Notes: generated from the sequence alone by a model not told the origin. A stretch of 57,463 nt of DNA from Moraxella osloensis (GCF_001553955.1 NZ_CP014236.1:1-57463); one strand, 5' to 3'; shown: positions 44,793-53,702, counted from the first letter of the stretch. Program-made: numbers and translations.

Positions 44793-46082
44793 ATGGAACA
44801 CCCAACTAATAACAACGAAAAAAATGACGGTCTTGCAAATCGACTTAACCAAGAGTGCTACTGCATTACCCTTGATCGTAAAGCGCTTAATACAAGCCTT
44901 CAAGATCAATTGGTAGAAACTAGAAACAATCCAATAGGAGCGAACGAGCTTAATAAGCTTTTTTCAGCAACACCCGTGTTCGTTCCCAAAACAGAGATAG
45001 AGGCGATGGAGCGAATCGTCAGGGCTATCGAGTCAGCTGCCGAACTGCCATTGTATCAAGAGCAAGTGCTGTCGTGGGCACCAGAAATAGCTGCTTTCGA
45101 CCCAGGCCCAATAGGGGCCCTCATGGGTTATGACTTTCACTTGGGTAGCGATGGACCTCAGCTCATCGAGGTCAATACTAATGCCGGTGGCGCATTTCTG
45201 AATGTGTTGCTCGCTCGCGCACAAAAACGCTGTTGCAACCCCTCAGAGCAAAGCGCTGCAACCAATCAAATGCTAGATAGGTTCGAGGAAGCAGTGTTTG
45301 ACATGTTCAAACAGGAATGGCAGCGACAGTCCGCTGTTGCTATGCCCAATCGGATAGCCATTGTGGACAATGACCCCGAGAGTCAGTTCATGTTCTTAGA
45401 GTTTGAGTTAGCCTGTCAACTGCTCCAAGCTAGAGGTATTGATACTGTGATACTTGATCCCTCTGAACTCGAGTATATCGACGGTACGTTAACAGCCCAT
45501 GGCCAGAAAATCGATATGATTTACAATCGGCTTGTCGACTTTGCATTTGAGGACCCTGACCATGTATTGCTTAAGCAGGCTTATTTAGAGGGTGCTGTGG
45601 TAGTGACACCCAATCCCCGCGTACATGCTATGTTGGCCAATAAGCAAAACCTGACATTGCTATCAGACTCCCAAATATTGCGCTCTTGGGGTCTGGATGA
45701 GGCTGCAGTGGAGTGCCTCGAAAGGTCTGTACCGAGGACTAAGATTGTATCAAGAGACGATGCAGCAGAGTTGTGGCTTACTCGGCGGCAACTGTTTTTT
45801 AAGCCAGTTGCTGGTCATGGAAGCAAAGGCGTTTATCGCGGTAGCAAACTGACTCGACGCGTCTTCGAAAACATTCTGGATGAAGATTATATCGCACAGA
45901 CCTTTGTCCCTGCAGGAGAGAGATCACTCAAAATTGATGACATCGTAACAACAAGAAAGGTAGATATACGTCTTTATACGTATGGCGGAAAACTGTTACT
46001 ACCTGCTGCGCGTGTGTATCAAGGTCAGGTGACTAACTTCCGTACGCCAGGCGGTGGATTCGCGCCTGTCTTTCAGGTGTGA
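44793..46082 (+). CDS. ATP-grasp-type ligase of unknown substrate in the copper island
   Basis: 429 aa. The sequence QLIEVNTNAGGAFLNVLLA (about 130-148) and FKPVAGHGSKGVYRG (about 330-345) fit nucleotide and Mg binding in ATP-grasp enzymes such as glutathione synthetase relatives. IDMIYNRLVDF (about 245) and the C-terminal VTNFRTPGGGFAPVF are also readable. There is no signal peptide or membrane segment. It is 90 nt after tatC and ends the island. It may make a copper-binding peptide or modify a thiol, but substrate and role are not shown. Named only as ATP-grasp-like. Confidence 0.65.
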   Translation: MEHPTNNNEKNDGLANRLNQECYCITLDRKALNTSLQDQLVETRNNPIGANELNKLFSATPVFVPKTEIEAMERIVRAIESAAELPLYQEQVLSWAPEIAAFDPGPIGALMGYDFHLGSDGPQLIEVNTNAGGAFLNVLLARAQKRCCNPSEQSAATNQMLDRFEEAVFDMFKQEWQRQSAVAMPNRIAIVDNDPESQFMFLEFELACQLLQARGIDTVILDPSELEYIDGTLTAHGQKIDMIYNRLVDFAFEDPDHVLLKQAYLEGAVVVTPNPRVHAMLANKQNLTLLSDSQILRSWGLDEAAVECLERSVPRTKIVSRDDAAELWLTRRQLFFKPVAGHGSKGVYRGSKLTRRVFENILDEDYIAQTFVPAGERSLKIDDIVTTRKVDIRLYTYGGKLLLPAARVYQGQVTNFRTPGGGFAPVFQV

Positions 46083-46249
46083 TCGTCTAGGTCTTATTTA
46101 GATGGCATTAGGCTGTTATAAGTCCGGTTAACTAATTCAATATTCTTCTTACCTAACAAAAGATGGTTGTATATTTATGATTGTCTATTACTTTCGGCAC
46201 GCTTTTCAAAACACTTCGAAAACAATTGGAGCTAGAGATAGCAGTAAAT

Positions 46250-46471
46250 GGGGTCAGCACAGAATTCGGAGAAAATAGTACGCTAAGGAATTTTGTTTAT
46301 TAATAAGTTTATTAAAATCAAAGACTTATTTTTTACCCTTTGCCTTTTTAATAGAGATGAATAATATGCAATTTAATTAAGAGTATTTTCATAAATTTAT
46401 TAAACAACAAACACATAAAATTCAATAAATGTACCTAGCGTACAATATGAACCGAATTCCGTGCTGACCCC
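46250..46471. mobile_element. 222-bp MITE-like element, complete copy
   Basis: It starts GGGGTCAGCACAGAATTCGG and ends CCGAATTCCGTGCTGACCCC; the ends are inverted with one mismatch in 20. The AT-rich inside has no gene. Sequence of this family recurs at 31574, 48023 and 48663. No clear target duplication is seen. The 15-bp end GGGGTCAGCACAGAA is shared with the end at 46634 next to an IS1-like fragment, so that element type may move it. The bases 46083-46249 and 46472-46600 show nothing else. Confidence 0.8.
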
Positions 46472-46580
46472 TTTTACCGTCAGGCTGCCTGACATAATCT
46501 ACCAAGTGTTTTTCTCCGTTCTTGACAGCAGAGGTCAGTTGTTCCAATGATGAGTTTTACCTATCACAGTAATTTAAATA

Positions 46581-46799
46581 CTAAACAAATGTACTTACCA
46601 CCCTATATGGTCCGTTTTCTGTGCTGACCCCAAAGAAAGCTAAATCAAAGGCTTTAAAGTGATTTTCCAGTTTTTTAGGAAAGTTACAACTTCGCCTAAA
46701 TGCTCGCCTTACTCGATGTCTGATAGTGCAATTATTACCTTCAATGCCTTTTGCAGTCTTTGTATTTATAGTTTCGCTTACCATAGCTTTTGAAACCAT
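46581..46799 (-). pseudogene. IS1-like transposase fragment joined to a MITE-type end
   Basis: The 72-codon frame has TAKGIEGNNCTIRHRVRRAFRRSCNFPKKLENHFKAFDLAFF, which resembles the C-terminal part of IS1-type transposases (InsB-like). After FF (near 46634) the frame enters GGGGTCAGCACAGAA, the same 15-base end as the MITE. So the transposase is truncated at both sides. Family assignment is tentative. Confidence 0.5.
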
Positions 46800-46932
46800 T
46801 TTTCTTTATATTGTCACTTAGACAGGCTGGGCATTTGATGTATAGTGTCATTTGCATTTCACTATTTATCAATTTCTCAGCCTGTTTTTTCCAGCCTAGT
46901 TTTTGAACCACCACCCGGATATAAATGTAGCT

Positions 46933-47766
46933 ATGAATAAAACAACTTTTAAAATATCGAAGATGGACTGCCCTTCGGAGGAAAACCTAATCCGAATGAA
47001 ATTAGAGGGCCACTCGAATATTGAACATCTTGAGTTCGACATTCCTAACCGTCAATTAACTGTGTTTCATCATGACAATATAGAAGGGATAGAGACTGCT
47101 ATTCATGACCTAAAATTAGGAGACACCTTACTCTCGACCGAAACCATTGACCCCTCTGATCCCAACAATAATTTTAAAGTTGATGCTGACTCTAGTCACA
47201 AAAAAGATGCTGAGCAAAGAAAGCTACTATGGATAGTGCTGGTCATTAACTTTGCTTTCTTTATTATTGAAATGAGCACGGGACTGATTTCTCGTTCGAT
47301 GGGGTTGGTCGCCGACAGCTTAGATATGTTAGCAGATAGCTTCGTGTACGGAATTAGCTTATTTGCGGTCGGTGGAACGGTCATTAAGAAAAAACGGATT
47401 GCTAGAATTGCCGGATATTTTCAAATTACGCTAGCGATTCTTGGTTTTTTAGAAGTACTAAGACGTTTCTTTGGCAATGAGCAGTTACCTGACTTTTCTA
47501 CCATGATAGTCATATCGATTCTTGCGCTAATTGCAAACTCGATTTGCCTCTATTTACTACAAAAATCGAAAAGCAAAGAAGAAGAAGCCCATATGCAAGC
47601 CAGTACGATTTTCACTTCAAACGATGTGATTATCAATTTAGGGGTAATTGTTGCAGGGATTTTGGTTAATTGGTTACACTCTAGTACGCCTGATTTGATT
47701 ATTGGTAGCATCGTATTTGCTTTAGTTATTCAGGGCGCCTTTAGAATATTGAAGTTGAGTAAGTAG
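46933..47766 (+). CDS. Cation diffusion exporter with an N-terminal HMA-like domain
   Basis: 277 aa. The first about 65 residues form a heavy-metal-associated-like domain with the short motif MDCPSEE (a single Cys, not CxxC). Membrane segments follow (about 95-275) with the CDF pattern VINFAFFIIEMSTGLISRSMGLVADSLDMLADSFVYG, where the DxxxD residues bind metal. Five or six spans can be seen. The C-terminal cytosolic domain is very short. The start at 46933 is preferred over an upstream TTG. Metal specificity is unknown; the position next to the copper island hints at zinc, cobalt or copper. Confidence 0.85.
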   Translation: MNKTTFKISKMDCPSEENLIRMKLEGHSNIEHLEFDIPNRQLTVFHHDNIEGIETAIHDLKLGDTLLSTETIDPSDPNNNFKVDADSSHKKDAEQRKLLWIVLVINFAFFIIEMSTGLISRSMGLVADSLDMLADSFVYGISLFAVGGTVIKKKRIARIAGYFQITLAILGFLEVLRRFFGNEQLPDFSTMIVISILALIANSICLYLLQKSKSKEEEAHMQASTIFTSNDVIINLGVIVAGILVNWLHSSTPDLIIGSIVFALVIQGAFRILKLSK

Positions 47767-47865
47767 CCAAGCCTAGTAACTGAAGCAAATAGCTCAAGTA
47801 AGTAGCTTAATTAAACCGCTAAGTGTAAAGTAACTGGGTTTGAAGCAAATAAACATCATAAGGAT

Positions 47866-47991
47866 ATGAGACCTCAAGCAATGATTGAACAAACTTTAAA
47901 TCTAGTCACCACCAAAGACCATCAGCAAGTTGCCGTTTGGCGAATAATAGATGATGAAGTCTTTGATAAGAATCTGGTGGTGGTCAACTAA
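47866..47991 (+). pseudogene. 5' fragment of an unidentified gene cut by IS sequence
   Basis: The frame MRPQAMIEQTLNLVTTKDHQQVAVWRIID... ends at a stop created where TGGTGGTCAACTAATTTAGG begins, which looks like an IS end (about 47977). The amino-acid pattern resembles the start of alpha/beta hydrolases (a Thr-Lys-Asp then VAVWR), but this is weak. There is a good AAGGA ribosome-binding site upstream. No downstream part is seen. Confidence 0.4.
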
Positions 47992-48022
47992 TTTAGGACA
48001 CTAATAAAATTCAAACCTACAT

Positions 48023-48072
48023 GGGGTCAGCACAGAATTTGGAGAAAATAGCACGCTAAGGAAATTTGTTTG
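48023..48072 (+). repeat. Partial MITE copy, plus orientation
   Basis: About 50 bp matching the left end of the 46250 copy with a few changes (GGGGTCAGCACAGAATTTGG...). It truncates the toxin gene that follows. A second partial copy in reverse orientation lies at 48663-48820, so the antitoxin gene is bracketed by inverted MITE pieces. Confidence 0.75.
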
Positions 48073-48080
48073 GTCTTTTT

Positions 48081-48215
48081 ATGATTGAAAATACCGGCGT
48101 TCGTCTCATTTACTTTAATGTATTAGAAGATGGGCTGATTGTGATGTCTTACTTCTACGCAAAAAATGAACAAGAAAATATATCGCCAAGTGAGCTTCAA
48201 AAGCTAAAAAGATAA
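48081..48215 (+). pseudogene. 5'-truncated RelE/HigB-type toxin gene
   Basis: 44 codons GVRLIYFNVLEDGLIVMSYFYAKNEQENISPSELQKL match the C-terminal half of RelE/HigB toxins (YAKNEQENISPSE is typical). The N-terminal half was removed by the MITE at 48023-48072. It lies 3 nt before the antitoxin gene in the same direction. The stub is unlikely to be toxic. Confidence 0.8.
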
Positions 48216-48218
48216 CCG

Positions 48219-48560
48219 ATGAAAACAAATTTTCCTAAAGACTTCGATATTGAAGCAGCTGTTCAAGCGATTATTGATGATGAACCTGATTTAGTAGCAG
48301 AGCGAGACAATCTGATTGAAGCATTGAACCAAATCAAAGCAGGTATCTTTGCACGTATGACAGACATATCAGATACGGCTCAAGTCCGTCATAAAGCGGG
48401 TTTATCGCAAAGTCAATTTGCCAAAATCCTAGGCATTTCGGTCAATACGTTAAAATCTTGGGAACAAGGACAACGTAAACCCAGCGGTTCAGCTCAAGTT
48501 TTACTTAAATTATTGGGTAAAAAGCCTGAGTTAATTGATGAGATTGCTCATTTGGCGTAG
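48219..48560 (+). CDS. Orphaned HigA/NadS-type antitoxin
   Basis: 113 aa. An N-terminal helical part (DIEAAVQAIIDDEPDLVAERDNLIEALNQIKAG) is followed by an XRE HTH: TAQVRHKAGLSQSQFAKILGISVNTLKSWEQGQRKPSGSA. This is the HigA/NadS form found with RelE-type toxins. Its toxin is truncated upstream, so it is probably an orphan antitoxin that could still neutralise relatives such as HigB at 26840-27121. Confidence 0.88.
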   Translation: MKTNFPKDFDIEAAVQAIIDDEPDLVAERDNLIEALNQIKAGIFARMTDISDTAQVRHKAGLSQSQFAKILGISVNTLKSWEQGQRKPSGSAQVLLKLLGKKPELIDEIAHLA

Positions 48561-48662
48561 TACTTGAAGCCTTTTAGTAACTACCCTTCGTTGATTTTAA
48601 TTAAAATTTTCTAATAGGGCCTATCTATATATTTATTGGATGCTGATTTGTAGACAAGTTAG

Positions 48663-48820
48663 TTGTTTAATAAATTTATGAAAATACTCTTAATTAAATT
48701 GCATATTATTCATCTCTATTAAAAAGGCAAAGGGTAAAAAATAAGTCTTTGATTTTAATAAACTTATTAATAAACAAAATTCCTTAGCGTACTATTTTCT
48801 CCGAATTCTGTGCTGACTCC
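48663..48820 (-). repeat. Partial MITE copy, reverse orientation
   Basis: 158 bp match the left part of the 46250 copy read in reverse and end at GTGCTGACTCC, one base off the intact end. The matching covers about 160 of 222 bases. Together with 48023-48072 it frames the orphan antitoxin. Confidence 0.8.
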
Positions 48821-48881
48821 TTCTATAATTATTTATATGCAACATATTGACTAATGATGTTGCTTAAAGTAAGCTAGCGTT

Positions 48882-49050
48882 ACTCAAGGGGAGTAACTTC
48901 TCACTTTATTAAGTTTGTGGCTTATCGTCATTACATAAGGCATTGTTCAATTATTAGCCCTTATCGGTAAGTCAGCTATTGTCACAATAGTTAGCCAGAC
49001 CTTGACTCGTTGTTAATCATTTGTGGTTAGCATGGGTCAAGGTTTTTCTG
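48882..49050 (+). promoter_or_regulatory. yybP-ykoY (manganese) riboswitch before the first terC gene
   Basis: CTCAAGGGGAGTAAC (about 48884) and AGCCAGACCTTGACT (from 48993) are the two conserved ends of the yybP-ykoY Mn2+ riboswitch. The P1 pair TCAAGG/CCTTGA closes the aptamer. GTCAAGGT (49036-49043) followed by TTTTT can pair with ACCTTGAC (48999-49006) instead, giving a terminator that forms when P1 is open. This explains a Mn2+-dependent ON switch of the TerC exporter. Identified by eye; covariance not run. The rest of 48561-48881 holds MITE sequence only. Confidence 0.8.
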
Positions 49051-49121
49051 TTTTAGGCTAACCTTTTTCCATCGCTTCCACGACACTATCAATTTTTTGA
49101 TGAGACGTTTAAGGAGCGATA

Positions 49122-50123
49122 ATGTTACTTGCGAGTTTACCTGCCAACACCGAAGCGATAGCTATCGGCAGTCCGATGTTATACGCCGTGTTTTTTGCCA
49201 TTGTGGCAACATTACTGTTAGTCGATTTTTTTACTTTTAAGACTCCGCCGCCAGGCGAATCCGTATCCATGAAACAGGCAGGGATTTGGAGTGCGATTTG
49301 GGTTGGTGTCTCTGTACTGTTTGCAGGTGGCTTATGGTGGTATCTAAACGGGTCGTTTGGCTCGGCAATCGCCAATCAAAAAGTCGGTGAATTCTTCACG
49401 GGTTATTTACTCGAAAAGTCACTCGCCATTGATAACGTGTTTGTGTGGCTCATGATTTTTGCGGCGTTTGCGGTGTCGCCTGCGATGCAGCGTAAAATTC
49501 TACTGTATGGCGTGATTGGTGCCATTGTCATGCGTACCGTGATGATTTTTGCGGGTGCGTGGCTGGTAAGTGAGTTTAGCTGGATTTTATATATATTTGG
49601 TGCCTTTTTGCTGTACACGGGTATCAAGATGTGGCAAAACCATGATGAACAAGAAGACCCAAAACAGTCAGGTTTGTATAAGTTTTTACAAAAACATTTG
49701 CGAATCAGTGATGATAGCCATGATGCATCGGGTCAAGAGCGATTTGTACTGGTTAAAAACGGCGTTAAGTATTTCACCCCATTAGCGGTGGTGCTGATTT
49801 TGGTGGAATTGTCGGATGTGATTTTTGCGGTGGATTCGATTCCTGCGATTTTTGCGGTAACCACCGACCCGTTTATTGTATTGACAGCAAATTTACTGGC
49901 GATTTTGGGTTTACGTGCGATGTTCTTCTTGTTGTCAGGCTTGGCGGATAAGTTCCATTTACTGCCGTATGCATTAAGCGTGATTTTAGTGTTTATCGGT
50001 GCCAAGATGCTACTGCTTGAGGTGTTTCACGTGCCGATGGCTATTTCACTCGGCTTTATCGCTACGGTATTAACGATAACGGCGATTTTGTCAGTGAAAT
50101 TTCCGAATTTGGGTAAAGCATAG
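49122..50123 (+). CDS. TerC-family membrane protein (Alx-like manganese exporter)
   Basis: 333 aa, integral inner-membrane protein of the TerC/Alx family. It has the conserved acidic segments KSLAIDNVFVWLM (about 100) and VELSDVIFAVDSIPAIFAVT (about 225), which carry the Asp residues typical of the family. It is preceded by a yybP-ykoY riboswitch, the usual regulator of such genes. By analogy with Alx and MntP it exports Mn2+. An own start with GGAG is at 49122. A terminator lies about 50 nt after the stop. Confidence 0.88.
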   Translation: MLLASLPANTEAIAIGSPMLYAVFFAIVATLLLVDFFTFKTPPPGESVSMKQAGIWSAIWVGVSVLFAGGLWWYLNGSFGSAIANQKVGEFFTGYLLEKSLAIDNVFVWLMIFAAFAVSPAMQRKILLYGVIGAIVMRTVMIFAGAWLVSEFSWILYIFGAFLLYTGIKMWQNHDEQEDPKQSGLYKFLQKHLRISDDSHDASGQERFVLVKNGVKYFTPLAVVLILVELSDVIFAVDSIPAIFAVTTDPFIVLTANLLAILGLRAMFFLLSGLADKFHLLPYALSVILVFIGAKMLLLEVFHVPMAISLGFIATVLTITAILSVKFPNLGKA

Positions 50124-50170
50124 ACCCGACGGTAATTACCGATTGCTAATGATAATGTTTAACTGTGATA

Positions 50171-50200
50171 AAATAAGCCTTTTTTACAAAGGCTTATTTT
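50171..50200 (+). terminator. Terminator between terC and the UPF0114 gene
   Basis: AAATAAGCC (50171-50179) pairs with GGCTTATTT (50191-50199), followed by T-rich bases. It begins 47 nt after the terC stop and ends 3 nt before the next start codon. Confidence 0.75.
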
Positions 50201-50202
50201 TT

Positions 50203-50682
50203 ATGATGGAAAAGCTGTTTAAAAATAGCCGTTATTTGGTGTTTCTCACGATTATTGTGAGCCTACTCTCTTCAGTAACGCTGTATGTTGCTTCATTAAA
50301 TATTATTTTTCATGTGCTATCCGACTTTGTTACCAATCCCGCGGTTAAACCCCTTGATGGGCAGATTTTGGCGGTTAATCTGCTAAAGACGTTGGATATT
50401 TTATTGATTGCGTTAAGTTTTCAGATGATTGCGATTGCCTATTACCGTTTATTTATCTCCAATAAACCTGCGCAAGAATCTCGTTTTTTAACTGTACTTG
50501 GCATTCATGATTTTCATGACTTAAAAATTAATTTGATGCAAGTATCGATGATCATTTTAGTGATTTTATTTTTGGAGCAAGCCGTTGAAAGTGGCGCTAA
50601 TTTTAATACTTTTCTTTATGGAGCTGCCATTGCGATGGTGGTTGGGGCGATTGTGTTAGCGATTAAAAGTTTACGACATTAA
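50203..50682 (+). CDS. UPF0114/YqhA-like membrane protein
   Basis: 159 aa with about four membrane segments. The start MEKLFKNSRYLVFLTIIVSLLSSVTLY and the SFQMIAIAYYRLFIS block are typical for YqhA-type proteins. The start at 50203 is preferred over an upstream ATG at 50143, since the frame before it crosses a terminator. The function of the family is not settled. It sits between two riboswitch-controlled terC-family genes, which suggests a link to metal or envelope balance. No riboswitch or clear promoter precedes it, because the terminator ends 3 nt before its ATG. Confidence 0.75.
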   Translation: MMEKLFKNSRYLVFLTIIVSLLSSVTLYVASLNIIFHVLSDFVTNPAVKPLDGQILAVNLLKTLDILLIALSFQMIAIAYYRLFISNKPAQESRFLTVLGIHDFHDLKINLMQVSMIILVILFLEQAVESGANFNTFLYGAAIAMVVGAIVLAIKSLRH

Positions 50683-50764
50683 TAGTCGAATTGTTTAGTT
50701 ACAAATTGCTTTAATTAATTTAAGCAACTATTTGCTTTTTAGTGTTGCTTAAAATATACTCATG

Positions 50765-50950
50765 ATCATCAAGGGGAGTAACTTCCTGCTTTTTTAAGCT
50801 TGTGATTTATCGTCAATCCATGTGGATGTTACCATCCCATCGGTAAATCAGCTATGACCATTTAACCTTATTTAAAATTTAAAGGTTTCCCATAGTTAGC
50901 CAGACCTTGACTTGTCTTTTGCTAAGGTAAGAGGAGGTCAGGAAAACCGC
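50765..50950 (+). promoter_or_regulatory. Second yybP-ykoY (manganese) riboswitch
   Basis: ATCAAGGGGAGTAAC (50768) and TAGCCAGACCTTGACTTG (50896) give the same conserved ends as at 48882. The internal arms differ and the loop is longer (an extra AT-rich stem around 50860-50885). An expression platform is less clear than in the first copy: GAGGTCAGG (50933) may pair with CCTTGAC. It precedes the second terC-family gene, 100 nt away. 50683-50764 contains a small inverted pair TTGCTT/AAGCAA only. Confidence 0.75.
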
Positions 50951-51051
50951 TAACAACGCCCTATTTTATCCAACTTTCCCACCCAATCTGCCCTAGTCAT
51001 TGACTCAACAATTTTAATGACTGATTAATTACTTAAAAGGGTATAGTTTTC

Positions 51052-52605
51052 ATGATAGAACTATTGGCTGATCCATCGGTTTGGCTGGGTTTCTTCACAC
51101 TTGTCATTCTAGAAATCGTTCTGGGTATCGACAATCTCGTTTTTATCGCCATTCTTGCCAACAAATTACCACCTCACCTGCGGGATAAAGCCCGTAACTT
51201 AGGCTTGACGTTAGCCTTAGTCATGCGACTCGGATTGTTGTTCGTGATGTCTTGGTTAATCACCTTGACCAATCCCATTGCGTTATTCGGTTCGTTCGAT
51301 ATCTCTGTTCGAGATTTAATTTTGATTGTCGGTGGTGTGTTCTTGTTGTTTAAAGCCACGGCAGAACTACATGAACGTATCGAAGGTAAACCTGAACACA
51401 CCGGTGGTAAGCAGATTTACGCCAGTTTTACCGCTGTCGTCATACAGATTGTGATTTTAGATGCGGTATTCTCGTTTGATGCGGTGATTACGGCGGTCGG
51501 TATGGTAAAACAGCTTGAAGTGATGATGGTTGCCGTAATCGTTGCTATGGCGGTGATGCTATTTGCTTCAAAGCCGTTGACGAACTTTGTCGGTCGTCAC
51601 CCAACTGTCGTGATTTTGTGTTTAAGCTTCCTGCTCATGATTGGCTTTAGCTTAATTGTTGAAGGTTTTGGTTTTCATTTACCCAAAGGCTATTTGTATG
51701 CGGCAATTGGTTTCTCAATCTTAATTGAAGCCTTTAACCAGTTTGCCCAACGTAACCGCACTAAATATGAAAATCGTGTACCACTACGTGAGCGTACCGC
51801 CGACAGTATTTTACGACTAATGGGTGGTAAAGCAGAGCCAAACAGTGAACTCGTTAGCGAAGATAGGCCATCTGATACGGAAGTCGCCTTTGTCCAAGAA
51901 GAACGCTATATGATTAGCGGCGTGTTAGCCCTAGGTGAGCGAGATATCGAAACAGTGATGACACCGAGCAATGACATTTCATGGGTCGATATCAATGGGT
52001 CGTTGGCTGATATCAAGACACAGGTGTTAAGTACCCCGCATAGCTTATTACCGATTTGCGATGGCTCAGTCGATAAAATCTTGGGTGTGGTGCGTTCTAA
52101 GAGTATTTTATCAACGCTTGAAACGATGACAGACGCTGATAAACAAGCCTTGTATGATTTGGCAAAACAGCACCAGCCCGTGTATGTGTCAGACACGATT
52201 GATAATTTGCATTTGATTAAGCTACTTAAAAATGCCAAAGGTAATTTAGCCATCGTGATTGATGAGTTTGGTCAAGTGTCAGGTTTGGTCACGCCGCTGG
52301 ATTTGTTTGAGGCGATTGCTGGTGAGTTCCCTGACGAAGACGAATCACCAGAAATTACCCAGCATGATAATCATTGGTTGGTCGATGGTACCGCAAGCTT
52401 AGACCAGTTGCGCTTAGAACTCGATAACTCCGATTTGTTTGCGGATGCAGAGCAGTTGACGATTGGGGGTTATATGGGTGCGAATTTGCCCAATTTACCA
52501 AATATCAATGACAGTATTGAGGAAGATGGTTATCGCTTTACTGTTATCGAGATCTTCTCAAATCGGGTGATGTTGGTGAGAATTGAGCGAATGACTGATC
52601 AATAA
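51052..52605 (+). CDS. TerC-family membrane protein with CBS and CorC domains (YoaE-like)
   Basis: 517 aa. The N-terminal about 220 residues are a TerC-type membrane domain with [15 protein letters not shown] (about 20) and [17 protein letters not shown] (about 137). Two CBS repeats (about 290-415, from [12 protein letters not shown] to [11 protein letters not shown]) and a CorC_HlyC domain (about 430-515) follow. This is the YoaE/YegH layout. The riboswitch upstream suggests Mn2+ control and a role in metal export or cofactor metalation. The strong terminator at 52624 ends the unit. Confidence 0.9.
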   Translation: MIELLADPSVWLGFFTLVILEIVLGIDNLVFIAILANKLPPHLRDKARNLGLTLALVMRLGLLFVMSWLITLTNPIALFGSFDISVRDLILIVGGVFLLFKATAELHERIEGKPEHTGGKQIYASFTAVVIQIVILDAVFSFDAVITAVGMVKQLEVMMVAVIVAMAVMLFASKPLTNFVGRHPTVVILCLSFLLMIGFSLIVEGFGFHLPKGYLYAAIGFSILIEAFNQFAQRNRTKYENRVPLRERTADSILRLMGGKAEPNSELVSEDRPSDTEVAFVQEERYMISGVLALGERDIETVMTPSNDISWVDINGSLADIKTQVLSTPHSLLPICDGSVDKILGVVRSKSILSTLETMTDADKQALYDLAKQHQPVYVSDTIDNLHLIKLLKNAKGNLAIVIDEFGQVSGLVTPLDLFEAIAGEFPDEDESPEITQHDNHWLVDGTASLDQLRLELDNSDLFADAEQLTIGGYMGANLPNLPNINDSIEEDGYRFTVIEIFSNRVMLVRIERMTDQ

Positions 52606-52623
52606 TTGTGTGGTGGTGTTAAA

Positions 52624-52651
52624 AAATAAGCCCCGAAATAGGGGCTTATTT
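52624..52651 (+). terminator. Intrinsic terminator after the second terC gene
   Basis: AAATAAGCCCC (52624-52634) pairs with GGGGCTTATTT (52641-52651), about 20 nt after the stop. A second weaker stem AAAACTGCT / AGCGGTTTT (52819-52845) may end the minus-strand yafQ transcript. No gene is visible in 52606-52944. Confidence 0.85.
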
Positions 52652-52944
52652 CTTGATTTAATAAATGTTTAGCCAAACTTTGATAATGAATTAGTCAAAA
52701 AGGACTGTGCCCCATAAAAATAATTATTTTTCGCCATTTTATAAATCAAAACCCATATCTATTAGATATACCACAGTCAATTCTCAATTAAGTAAAACAC
52801 TTGTTATTGTTGAAAATGAAAACTGCTACATTAGTTAGCGGTTTTATCGTATTTGGCATTCAATAATAAGCTGTATTATTTATTTCATTTAAAACCTATC
52901 AATAATATTTTGCTTATCATCTTCAAAGACGAGCTTAATTAAAT

Positions 52945-53220
52945 TTAGGCGATAGCTAACTCACTATGACTACCTAGCCTGATTAATAGTAACGTATTAG
53001 CATCAGGCTTTTCATAGATAAGTACCAAATCAGGTTTGATATGGCAGTCCCTCGAACCTGTTAGATTGCCTTTTAAAGCATGATCACAATATTTTTCTGG
53101 TAACTGGACATCATTTAACAAACAATTAAAAACTTCTGCCCAAGCAGGATGTACTAATTCTAAATGGTGCTTTTTTAAATCTCTTTTAAATTGGCTTGAA
53201 AATACCACATCTCTACTCAT
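52945..53220 (-). CDS. yafQ: YafQ-family mRNA interferase toxin
   Basis: 91 aa, RelE-superfamily. HALKGNLTGSRDCHIKPDLVLIYEK contains His47, Asp58, His60 and Asp64, and LGSHSEL contains His85. These line up with the residues known to be needed in E. coli YafQ. It cleaves mRNA codons on the ribosome. It overlaps the upstream antitoxin gene by 8 nt. It is intact. Confidence 0.92.
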   Translation of the reverse strand: MSRDVVFSSQFKRDLKKHHLELVHPAWAEVFNCLLNDVQLPEKYCDHALKGNLTGSRDCHIKPDLVLIYEKPDANTLLLIRLGSHSELAIA

Positions 53221-53509
53221 TGGCTAATTCCGCCATGGCTGTCATAGCATCATCTGCTGAGCTATAGCGGGGTAGTTTTCCTGACTGATATTCTTGTCGT
53301 GCCGCTACAATAGCTTGTTGAGTTTCTAGATTGGGAAAAAACTCATCTTTTTTATAATCAAAATTCAGTGGGATGGATTTAGTCGCTACAACTTGGTTGA
53401 AAAAAAGCTTAATCGCTTGCGTAGGCGATAAACCATACCCTTCAAAAATTTGCGTTGCTTGCGTGCGAAGTTCATCATCTAATCGAACATTAAAGGTAGA
53501 AGTAGACAT
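53213..53509 (-). CDS. dinJ: DinJ/RelB-family antitoxin
   Basis: 98 aa. The ribbon-helix-helix start STFNVRLDDELRTQATQIFEGYGLSPTQAIKLFFNQVVATKSIPL is the RelB/DinJ signature, ending in the region that wraps the toxin. It is first in the operon and represses its own promoter. Order and overlap match E. coli dinJ-yafQ. Confidence 0.93.
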   Translation of the reverse strand: MSTSTFNVRLDDELRTQATQIFEGYGLSPTQAIKLFFNQVVATKSIPLNFDYKKDEFFPNLETQQAIVAARQEYQSGKLPRYSSADDAMTAMAELANE

Positions 53510-53702
53510 AATGTGTACCTATTTTGCATGTCATTTGCACTTAACTATATATTAGTTTAACTAGCATTTCAACTTTTTAGGCCTAAATTAAATGTTTTTG
53601 ATAAATAGTTACTTTGCTAGGTATATTTTTATTGCTAGCCAATGTGTAAGATTTATCAATCGGCTTTTTAGCACATTATTTAATCTTTATAAAATACCGA
53701 CC

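Noticed and set aside
46083..46249. Short frame resembling FGTLFKTLRKQLELE
   Set aside because: Too short, no start, and it ends in the MITE; might be a relic but cannot be supported.
52655..52944. Possible small RNA or gene between the terC unit and yafQ
   Set aside because: Only AT-rich sequence and one weak stem; no promoter-terminator pair is clear.
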